Part shown: in pieces, positions 23,301 through 29,253 of the stretch | Numbering within the stretch: the stretch's first letter is position 1 | Layout: each line of letters begins with the position of its first letter | Made by a program: the position numbers and the translations under genes | Notes under the pieces: generated by a model | Told to the model about the DNA's origin: nothing | Databases searched by the model: none | What the model saw: the letters and a program-made list of their open reading frames with translations, nothing else | NCBI GenBank assembly: GCA_016297415.1 | Contig: JAEDGQ010000014.1 | Location: forward strand, 1 to 29,253 | Origin: Treponema sp. | Lineage (GTDB): Bacteria; Spirochaetota; Spirochaetia; Treponematales; Treponemataceae | Direction: 5' to 3' | Length of the DNA stretch: 29,253 nucleotides

Positions 23301-23858
23301 TTCCAGACTCCTTCACAGGAACAGATTGCTGAAAAACTTGCAGAAGCAGGTTTAAGTGCTGATTGTAAACAGATTGTTCGTGATGGTCGTACAGGTGAAC
23401 CATTCGTTAACCCAATTTTCGTAGGTGTTATTTACTTCCTTAAACTGCATCACCTTGTTGATGACAAGATGCATGCCCGCTCTACAGGTCCATACTCACT
23501 TGTTACTCAGCAGCCACTTGGTGGTAAAGCTCAGTTCGGTGGTCAGCGTCTTGGTGAAATGGAAGTTTGGGCACTGGAAGCTTATGGTGCTGCAAATACT
23601 CTCCAGGAAATGATGACTATTAAGTCAGATGATATGAATGGTCGTTCAAAGATTTACGAATCTATCGTAAAGGGTGATCCGGCTGCTCCAGCAGGTGTTC
23701 CAGAATCATTCAACGTAATGGTACAGGAACTTCGTGGTCTCGCTTTGGACTTTACAATTTATGATGCAAAGGGTAAACGTATTGCTCTTACCGAACGTGA
23801 TCAGGAATTGATTGAAAAAGCAAGTAAGGGATTCGACAAGGAGAATGAAGATGCGTGA
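20316..23858 (+). CDS. rpoB: RNA polymerase beta subunit
   Basis: The 1180-residue subunit is full length for this type of bacterium (shorter than E. coli because lineage-specific inserts are absent). The fork and rifampicin region is clear at about 478-520 (FFGSSQLSQFMDQVNPLSEL, then THKRRLSALGSGGLSRDRAGF). GDKMAGRHGNKG lies at about 926-937 with the conserved active-site Lys, and the C-terminal GGQRLGEMEVWALEAYGA follows. Residue Ser500 is equivalent to E. coli Ser531, whereas several cultivated treponemes have Asn there. Position 518 (E. coli numbering) is Val in place of Asn. The start has AGGAG 7 nt upstream. Its stop overlaps the rpoC start by 8 nt. Confidence 0.99.
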   Translation: MFAKSRTINRQYFGKDIQNFMEIPSLIDIQLSSYESFLQKEKLDKGEPLENKGLQEVFNSTFPIESPDGNMSLEYEFYQLEEENMKFTELQCKQKGLTYSVPLKARINLNFKDSGAILQKDIYMGDIPLMTDRGTFIINGAERVVVSQIHRSPGVIFNHEKGVYSSRIIPYHGSWLEFEIDQKKDLIYAKIDRKKKILGTIFLRALGYSTREEIIKCFYVTENVAVDAADKESLVDKVLATAVKITDENGEEKVLFRAGEKLHMHEVDDLISQNIKEICVIKFDARKKIGNKEEHNPSLDSQIIINCFEREDMKFTKEGASNEEPTLEDALSAVFSVLRPGEPMAAEAAKNELEGMFFNIRHYDLGRVGRYKLNKKFDIYSEPVEAHTLVKSDIINTMKHLIKVYVGNEVLDDIDHLGNRRIRSVGELMTNALKTAFARMERIAKERMNNKETETMKPQDLISIKPIVASIKEFFGSSQLSQFMDQVNPLSELTHKRRLSALGSGGLSRDRAGFEVRDVHYTHYGRMCPIETPEGPNIGLIVSLAIYTRVNDYGFLETPYRKVVDGKATNEVEYLSAMDEDKYYVGQVTEGMKKDGSFPTEMVSCRHVGDYSTRNAKDIQYMDVSPRQVISVSASLVPFLEHDDANRALMGCNMQRQGVPLLFPEPPYVGTGMERRAAYDSGVLVKAKHDGEVVWVESDLIKVKVDGSDKIDEYPLLKYQRTNQDTCYHQRSTVEIGERVKKGDVLADGPATFNGELSLGRNLLVGFVPWNGYNYEDAVLISRRVVKEDMYTSIHIKEFSTEIRETKLGPEKITRDVPNTSEKMLNNLDAEGIIRIGAKVRAGDILVGKVTPKSETETTPEFKLLNSIFGEKAKEVRDSSLRVPHGIEGVIIDVQRLKRTAGDDLSPGVDEVVKVLIANKRKLREGDKMAGRHGNKGVVARILPEEDMPYLADGTPLDVCLNPLGVPSRMNIGQIMESELGIAGRYLNQYFDSPAFQTPSQEQIAEKLAEAGLSADCKQIVRDGRTGEPFVNPIFVGVIYFLKLHHLVDDKMHARSTGPYSLVTQQPLGGKAQFGGQRLGEMEVWALEAYGAANTLQEMMTIKSDDMNGRSKIYESIVKGDPAAPAGVPESFNVMVQELRGLALDFTIYDAKGKRIALTERDQELIEKASKGFDKENEDA

Positions 23859-26800
23859 TATTCAGGATTTCGATTCGATTAAAATCAAATTGGCTAGTCC
23901 GGATGATATCCGTAACTGGTCTTATGGTGAAGTAAAAAAGCCAGAAACAATTAACTATCGTACTCTCAGACCAGAGAAAGACGGTCTTTTCTGTGAACGT
24001 ATTTTCGGTACAACAAAAGAATGGGAATGTTACTGTGGTAAGTTCAAGTCCATTCGTTATAAGGGTGTAATCTGTGACCGTTGTGGTGTTGAAGTTACAC
24101 ACTTCAAGGTTCGCCGTGAACGTACAGGTCATATTGAACTTGCAGCTCCAGTAAGCCACATCTGGTATTACCGCTCAGTTCCAAGCCGCATGGGTCTTCT
24201 GCTTAATATGCAGGTTGCCCAGCTCCGTTCAGTTCTTTATTACGAAAAGTACATCGTTCTCGATGCTGGTGATACAGAACTTAAGAAAGGTCAGCTTCTT
24301 TCAGAAGATGAATACCTGGAAGATGTTGAACGTTACGGACAGGCTTTCTCTGCTGGTATGGGTGCAGAAGCTATTAAAACACTTCTTGAAAACCTTAACC
24401 TTGATGAACTTGCAGCTGAACTCCGGGACAAAATGCGTGAAAAAGGCTCAAAAACAGATAAGCGTCTTCTCAAACGTATTCAGATTGTTGAAGACTTCCG
24501 CTCATCTGGTAATAAAGTTTCATGGATGATTCTTGATGTAATTCCAGTAATTCCACCAGATCTTCGTCCAATGGTTCAGCTTGATGGTGGCCGTTTTGCT
24601 ACATCTGACCTTAATGACCTTTATCGTCGTGTTATTAACCGCAATAACCGTCTTAAGAGACTTATGCAGCTTTCAGCTCCTGATATCATTATTCGTAACG
24701 AAAAACGTATGCTTCAGGAAGCTGTTGATGCACTGTTTGACAACTCTAAACGCAAGCGTGTTGTAAAAGGCGCTTCAAACAGACCTCTTAAGTCAATCTC
24801 TGATATGCTTAAGGGTAAACAGGGACGTTTCCGCCAGAACCTTCTTGGTAAGCGTGTAGACTACTCTGGTCGTTCTGTAATTGTTGTTGGTCCAGAACTT
24901 AAACTCTGGCAGTGTGGTCTCCCAACAAAAATGGCTCTTGAACTCTTCAAGCCTTTCATTATGAAAAAGCTTGTTGATAAAGATATTGTTTTCAATATTA
25001 AAAAAGCAAAAACTCTCGTAGAACAGGAAGCTCCTGAAGTATTCGCAATTCTTGATGAAGTAGTTCGCGAACACCCGGTTATGCTTAACCGTGCTCCTAC
25101 ACTTCACCGTCTTGGTATTCAGGCATTTGAACCTGTACTGGTAGAAGGTAAAGCTCTTAAGCTTCACCCGCTTGCTTGTAAAGCCTTCAACGCCGACTTC
25201 GATGGTGACCAGATGGCTATCCATGTTCCTTTGACACAGGCTGCTCAGATGGAATGTTGGACACTTATGCTTTCTGCACGGAACCTTCTTGACCCTGCTA
25301 ACGGTAACTCAATTGTTTACCCTTCACAGGACATGGTACTTGGTATTTACTACATGACATCAGTAAAACCAAACTCAAAAGGTACAAATAAACGCTTCTC
25401 ATCTGATGATGAAGCAATTATGGCTGCAGAAAATGGATTTATAGACTGGTCTGCTGAAATTTATGTTCCAGCTCCAAAAGATGGATTCGATGGTACTTTC
25501 AAAGCTGGTGATGTAATTAAAACAACAGCTGGACGTATCAGCTTTAATGCAGATATGCCAGACGGTGTCGGATATGTAAACATCCGTATGGGTGATAAAG
25601 ATATCCGCAAAATGATTGAAAAGGTATATCACAGCCAGGGTACATGGCTCACAATCCAGATGCTTGATGCTCTCAAGACAACTGGTTATAAGAATGCCAC
25701 ATTCTATGGTGCTACTCTTTCTATGGAAGATATTCTTATTCCAGAAGAAAAGAAGGTCATGGTTGATGATGCAAACAAACAGGTTGAAGAAATCGTTAAA
25801 CAGTACACTCGTGGTGTAATTACTGCAGATGAACGTTATAACAAAGTAACTGACCTTTGGGCTCGTACTAATGACAAACTTACTGAAATTATGTACGACA
25901 AAATGCAGAACGATAAAGATGGTTTCAATACTATCTATATGATGGCTAATTCTGGTGCCCGTGGTTCTAAGAAACAGATTTCTCAGCTGGCTGCTATGCG
26001 TGGTTTGATGGCTAAACCAAATGGTGACATCATCGAACTTCCAGTAAAATCAAACTTCCGTGAAGGTCTTTCGGTTATCGAATACTTCATTTCTTCAAAC
26101 GGTGCCCGTAAGGGTCTTACTGATACTGCCCTTAAAACAGCCGATGCCGGTTACATGACACGCCGTCTCGTTGATGTTGCTCAGGATGTAGTAGTAAATG
26201 AAGAAGACTGTGGTACTATCAACGGTATTGATTACACAGCTATCAAAAATGGTGACGTTGTTGTTACTCCTCTTTCAAAGAGAATTGCAGGTCACTTCAC
26301 AATTGAACGCGTAATTCACCCTGTAACAGGTGAACTTATCTGTGATGCAAATGATTACATTACAGATGATCTGGCAAAAGCAATTGAAGATGCTGGTGTA
26401 GAAAAAGTAAAACTCCGCACAGTACTTACTTGTGAAGCTGAACACGGTGTATGTATTAAGTGTTACGGTAAGAACCTTGCTCGTAACAAGCTTGTTGAAA
26501 TTGGTGAAGCTGTTGGTGTTATTGCTGCTCAGTCAATTGGTCAGCCTGGTACACAGCTTACAATGCGTACATTCCATGTCGGTGGTACAGCTTCTAAGGA
26601 AACAGAAGATAACAAGATTGTATTCAAGTATGATGTTCTTATGGGAGAAATTGCAGGTACACACGTTGTAACAGACGATGGTAACTGGCTCTTTACTCGT
26701 AAGGGTTACATGATGACAACTCGTCTTATCGATGCTTTCGAACTTGGAAGTGGAGATAAACTTGCTGTTGCTGATGGTGGCCGCATCCTTAAAGGCTCTG

Positions 26801-28116
26801 TTCTTATTGAAAGAAAGGGTGGCGATGTAGTTGCTAAAGAAAATGGTCGTGTACTCGTTCTTGATGGTAAAGTTTACCTTGCTGGTAACGAACAGAAAGT
26901 AGAAATCAGTAACGGTTCAACAATTCAGGTTAAGGCCGGAGATATTGTTAAGGCCGGAGATGTTGTTGGTACATTTGACCCATTCTCTGAACCAATTATT
27001 GCTGAAGTTTCTGGTTACGTACATTTTGAAGATGTTATTCCAGGTTCAACTCTTGAAGAAATCGTTGATGTTAACTCTGGTAAAACAGAACGTCGTATCA
27101 GTGATCTTCACCTTGATGTTAAACAGCCACGCATTCTTATTACAGATGAAGCTGGTAACGAACTTGGTTCTTACTATCTTCCAGCCGCTGCCGTTCTTCG
27201 TGTTGAAGATAAACAGCAGGTTGAAGCAGGTGTTGTTCTTGCTAGTATGCCAGTTGCTGCTGCTAAAACAAACGATATTACAGGTGGTCTTCCACGTGTA
27301 TCTGAACTTTTTGAAGCTCGCAAGCCAAAAGTACCAACAGTACTTGCACAAATTTCCGGTGTTGTTAAATTCAAGGGAATTACAAAAGGAAAGCGTGTAA
27401 TCGTTGTTGAAGATGAATACGGTAAGTCTTTTGAACACTTAGTGCCAATGACTAGACGTCTTCTTGTTCGTGATGGTGACCAGGTTGTTGCCGGTGAACA
27501 GCTTTGTGACGGTTCAGCAAGTGCACATGATATTCTTGCCATCCTTGGTGAAAATGCTCTTCAGGAATACTTGATGAACGAAATCCAGGGTGTATACCTT
27601 GCACAGGGGGTAGCAATTGATGATAAACACATTGGTGTAATTGTTCGTCAGATGCTCCGTAAGGTTGAAGTTGTATCTGTTGGTGATACAAAATTCATCT
27701 TCGGTCAGCAGGTTGATAAATATCACTTCCATGCTGAAAATAACCGTGTAATTGCAGAAGGTGGTCAGCCAGCTGTTGCCCGCCCAATGTTCCAGGGTAT
27801 TACAAAGGCAGCTCTTGCTACAGACTCATTCATTTCTGCATCTTCATTCCAGGAAACAACTCGCGTTCTTACAAATGCGGCAATCAAGGGTGAAGAAGAT
27901 CACCTCCGTGGTCTTAAAGAAAATGTAATTATCGGTCATATGATTCCAGCTGGTACAGGTATCCGTAACTACAGAAATGTTAAACTTTTTGATGGTTCGG
28001 ACAATGACCTCGACCTCCAGATGGAAGAAGTTCTTGAACGTCGTCGTCTTGAAAAAGAAGAAACAGAATCTCAGGTTGAAGAAACTGTAACAGAAACTGC
28101 TTCTGACGAAGACTAA
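23851..28116 (+). CDS. rpoC: RNA polymerase beta' subunit
   Basis: The 1421-residue catalytic subunit has zinc site 1 at Cys60, 62, 75, 78, the clamp and bridge-helix regions, the Mg-binding NADFDGDQM (Asp449, 451, 453) and zinc site 2 at Cys787, 861, 868, 871. The trigger-loop region follows (LTMRTFHVGGTAS at about 905). The C-terminus ends in an acidic tail rich in Glu/Asp/Thr. The start is ATG at 23851 with AGGAG at 23839-23843; an in-frame TTG at 23812 inside rpoB would add 13 non-conserved residues. The gene overlaps the end of rpoB and is translationally coupled to it. Confidence 0.99.
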   Translation: MRDIQDFDSIKIKLASPDDIRNWSYGEVKKPETINYRTLRPEKDGLFCERIFGTTKEWECYCGKFKSIRYKGVICDRCGVEVTHFKVRRERTGHIELAAPVSHIWYYRSVPSRMGLLLNMQVAQLRSVLYYEKYIVLDAGDTELKKGQLLSEDEYLEDVERYGQAFSAGMGAEAIKTLLENLNLDELAAELRDKMREKGSKTDKRLLKRIQIVEDFRSSGNKVSWMILDVIPVIPPDLRPMVQLDGGRFATSDLNDLYRRVINRNNRLKRLMQLSAPDIIIRNEKRMLQEAVDALFDNSKRKRVVKGASNRPLKSISDMLKGKQGRFRQNLLGKRVDYSGRSVIVVGPELKLWQCGLPTKMALELFKPFIMKKLVDKDIVFNIKKAKTLVEQEAPEVFAILDEVVREHPVMLNRAPTLHRLGIQAFEPVLVEGKALKLHPLACKAFNADFDGDQMAIHVPLTQAAQMECWTLMLSARNLLDPANGNSIVYPSQDMVLGIYYMTSVKPNSKGTNKRFSSDDEAIMAAENGFIDWSAEIYVPAPKDGFDGTFKAGDVIKTTAGRISFNADMPDGVGYVNIRMGDKDIRKMIEKVYHSQGTWLTIQMLDALKTTGYKNATFYGATLSMEDILIPEEKKVMVDDANKQVEEIVKQYTRGVITADERYNKVTDLWARTNDKLTEIMYDKMQNDKDGFNTIYMMANSGARGSKKQISQLAAMRGLMAKPNGDIIELPVKSNFREGLSVIEYFISSNGARKGLTDTALKTADAGYMTRRLVDVAQDVVVNEEDCGTINGIDYTAIKNGDVVVTPLSKRIAGHFTIERVIHPVTGELICDANDYITDDLAKAIEDAGVEKVKLRTVLTCEAEHGVCIKCYGKNLARNKLVEIGEAVGVIAAQSIGQPGTQLTMRTFHVGGTASKETEDNKIVFKYDVLMGEIAGTHVVTDDGNWLFTRKGYMMTTRLIDAFELGSGDKLAVADGGRILKGSVLIERKGGDVVAKENGRVLVLDGKVYLAGNEQKVEISNGSTIQVKAGDIVKAGDVVGTFDPFSEPIIAEVSGYVHFEDVIPGSTLEEIVDVNSGKTERRISDLHLDVKQPRILITDEAGNELGSYYLPAAAVLRVEDKQQVEAGVVLASMPVAAAKTNDITGGLPRVSELFEARKPKVPTVLAQISGVVKFKGITKGKRVIVVEDEYGKSFEHLVPMTRRLLVRDGDQVVAGEQLCDGSASAHDILAILGENALQEYLMNEIQGVYLAQGVAIDDKHIGVIVRQMLRKVEVVSVGDTKFIFGQQVDKYHFHAENNRVIAEGGQPAVARPMFQGITKAALATDSFISASSFQETTRVLTNAAIKGEEDHLRGLKENVIIGHMIPAGTGIRNYRNVKLFDGSDNDLDLQMEEVLERRRLEKEETESQVEETVTETASDED

Positions 28117-28124
28117 AAATGAAA

Positions 28125-28158
28125 AATTCGGCGAATTTAGCAATAAATTCGCCGAATT
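28125..28158 (+). promoter_or_regulatory. Perfect 14-bp hairpin after rpoC
   Basis: AATTCGGCGAATTT (28125-28138) pairs perfectly with AAATTCGCCGAATT (28145-28158) across a 6-nt loop, 8 nt after the rpoC stop. The following bases (CATTCTTG) are not a T-tract, so it is not a standard terminator. It may protect the 3' end of the rpoBC mRNA or be an RNase III target. Confidence 0.55.
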
Positions 28159-28172
28159 CATTCTTGAATTCA

Positions 28173-28202
28173 TTGACTATCAAGTTTTGAATTCGGTATT
28201 AT
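28173..28202 (+). promoter_or_regulatory. Internal promoter for rpsL-rpsG
   Basis: TTGACT (28173-28178), 18 nt, TATTAT (28197-28202). Five of six bases match the consensus in each hexamer. The predicted start near 28209 gives a 75-nt leader containing CCTGC/GCAGG (28210-28226) and ATTTGT/ACAAAT arms just upstream of the GGAG site. Confidence 0.6.
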
Positions 28203-28283
28203 TGAATTCCCTGCATACGCGGCAGGATTTGTTTGTTTATTTTGTCCGGGGTGCTGACCGGCATACAAATAGGAGAATAGGCG

Positions 28284-28658
28284 ATGCCTACAATTAACCA
28301 GTTAATTCGTAAAGGTCGTCAGTCATTAGCAAATCAGACTAAGGCTCCAGCTCTGGAATCTTGTCCACAGAAACGTGGGGTTTGCACTCGTGTAATGACT
28401 GTTACACCTAAAAAACCAAACTCAGCTCTCCGTAAGGTAGCTCGTGTTCGTTTGTCAAATGGAATTGAAGTTACAGCTTACATTCCAGGTATTGGTCACA
28501 ATCTGCAGGAACACTCTGTAGTTCTTATCCGTGGTGGTCGTGTAAAGGACCTTCCAGGTGTACGTTATCACATTATTCGTGGTACAAAAGATACACTCGG
28601 TGTAGAAGGACGCAAACGCAGTCGTTCTAAGTACGGTGCTAAGAGACCTAAGGCATAA
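28284..28658 (+). CDS. rpsL: Ribosomal protein S12
   Basis: S12 sits at the decoding centre of the small subunit. The 124-residue protein has the invariant TPKKPNSALRK (41-51) and GHNLQEHSVVLIRGGRVKDLPG (71-92). Lys43 and Lys88, where mutations give streptomycin resistance in other bacteria, are the wild-type residues. AGGAGAA precedes the ATG. rpsG follows after 19 nt with its own good ribosome site. Confidence 0.99.
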   Translation: MPTINQLIRKGRQSLANQTKAPALESCPQKRGVCTRVMTVTPKKPNSALRKVARVRLSNGIEVTAYIPGIGHNLQEHSVVLIRGGRVKDLPGVRYHIIRGTKDTLGVEGRKRSRSKYGAKRPKA

Positions 28659-28677
28659 TATTTAAAGGAGAATTACT

Positions 28678-29148
28678 ATGGGAAGACATAAGAAATCAGT
28701 AAATCGCCCGGTTATGCCAGATACAAAGTACAACAGCCCAGTTGTTACTAAATTCGTTTCACGCATGATGTTGGACGGAAAAAGAGAAACTTGTACAAAG
28801 ATTATTTATGAAGCAATGGAAAAGCTTCAGGCTAAAACAAATCAGAACCCACTTGAAGTATTCACAAAGGCTCTTGATAACGTTAAGCCACTGGTAGAAG
28901 TAAAATCACGCCGCGTTGGTGGTGCTACTTACCAGGTTCCAATGGAAATCAGAGAATCACGCCGTGAAGCTCTTGCAATGCGCTGGTTAATCGGTGCAGC
29001 CCGCTCAAGAAGTGGTCACGGTATGGCAGAAACACTTGCTGCTGAATTGTTCGATGCATTCAACAACACAGGTTCTGCTTATAAAAAGAAGGAAGATGTA
29101 CACAAGATGGCTGAAGCAAACAAAGCTTTTGCTCACTATCGCTGGTAG
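28678..29148 (+). CDS. rpsG: Ribosomal protein S7
   Basis: S7 nucleates assembly of the 30S head. The 156-residue protein is of normal length, with VVTKFVSRMMLDGKRETC (about 22-39), the signature VKSRRVGGATYQVPMEI (about 75-91) and a C-terminal helix ending AFAHYRW. AAAGGAG lies 7 nt before the ATG. A strong terminator follows, so elongation factor genes that often follow rpsG are not in the same transcript here. Confidence 0.99.
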   Translation: MGRHKKSVNRPVMPDTKYNSPVVTKFVSRMMLDGKRETCTKIIYEAMEKLQAKTNQNPLEVFTKALDNVKPLVEVKSRRVGGATYQVPMEIRESRREALAMRWLIGAARSRSGHGMAETLAAELFDAFNNTGSAYKKKEDVHKMAEANKAFAHYRW

Positions 29149-29165
29149 TTCTTGTAAACTTCTTA

Positions 29166-29197
29166 AAAGCCTGTCGGTTAGCCGGCGGGCTTTTTTT
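29166..29197 (+). terminator. Intrinsic terminator of the rpsL-rpsG transcript
   Basis: A 12-bp stem (29166-29177 with 29182-29193, two G-U pairs) has a TTAG loop and seven T (29191-29197), placed 17 nt after the rpsG stop. Confidence 0.93.
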
Positions 29198-29214
29198 ATT
29201 TATGGCTTTAGCCA

Positions 29215-29250
29215 GTGAAAAATATGTAGCGAAAGCGAAATATTTTTCAC
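29215..29250. repeat. Perfect 11-bp inverted repeat at the right edge
   Basis: GTGAAAAATAT (29215-29225) and ATATTTTTCAC (29240-29250) flank a 14-nt centre containing GCGAAAGC. It may be a terminator for a convergent gene beyond the window or a member of a dispersed repeat. The centre shares TGTAGCG with the start of the element at 15346. Confidence 0.5.
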
Positions 29251-29253
29251 AAT

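Noticed and set aside
23812..23850. Longer RpoC starting at TTG inside rpoB
   Set aside because: The added residues are not conserved, and ATG at 23851 has AGGAG at the right distance.

Overview
The window looks like chromosomal DNA of a spirochaete, most likely a Treponema. The evidence is AT-rich intergenic DNA, a secretory porin-like gene, a group-X phosphofructokinase, the TPR protein/TraB pair, and the gene run tRNA-Thr, rpmG, tRNA-Trp, secE, nusG, rplKAJL, rpoBC, rpsL, rpsG, which has the order I recall from treponemes. No phage, plasmid, insertion sequence or CRISPR locus was seen. The species cannot be named from this sequence.

Layout. Positions 1-981 (minus) hold the N-terminal part of a secreted beta-barrel-like protein that runs off the left edge. 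It is divergent from a phosphofructokinase gene (1235-2605, plus). A glycoside-hydrolase-like gene (2785-4230, minus, GTG start) converges on pfk across two hairpin terminators. A 626-aa membrane-anchored protein of unknown function (4361-6241, minus) is head-to-head with a secreted TPR protein (6289-7659), which is followed by traB (7683-8900). A four-gene plus-strand operon (8975-13570) encodes a TolC-like outer membrane protein, a membrane-fusion adaptor, a MacB/LolD-type ATPase and a separate FtsX/MacB-type permease, together a tripartite export system. radA (13697-15058) and cysE (15444-16310) lie on the minus strand.

Between radA and cysE is a compact plus-strand unit that encodes no protein: an A/T-rich upstream tract, a TTGACG-17-TAAAGT promoter, about 98 nt of structured sequence, and a very strong intrinsic terminator. 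I read it as an unannotated small RNA gene and consider it the most interesting item here. Its promoter closely matches the TTGACT-17-TAAAGT promoter that starts the tRNA/ribosomal-protein/RNA-polymerase operon at 16419. Its unpaired linker is CU-rich and complementary to Shine-Dalgarno sequences of the GGAGA type.

From 16471 to 29148 runs the translation/transcription super-operon, with structured leaders ahead of rplK, between rplJ and rplL, between rplL and rpoB (a long duplex plus attenuator-like hairpins), and between rpoC and rpsL (a 14-bp perfect hairpin, then a new promoter). It ends in a strong terminator after rpsG. RpoB carries Ser at the position equivalent to E. coli 531, not the Asn linked to natural rifampicin resistance in several treponemes.

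GC-rich, hairpin-laden intergenic elements at about 1086-1130, 13587-13693 and 15346-15428, and an 11-bp inverted repeat at 29215-29250, stand out from the AT-rich background and are probably dispersed repeats. Several starts were placed downstream of the longest possible frame because a Shine-Dalgarno sequence or signal peptide fixes them: pfk, the 626-aa protein, the TPR protein, radA, cysE, rplL and rpoC.
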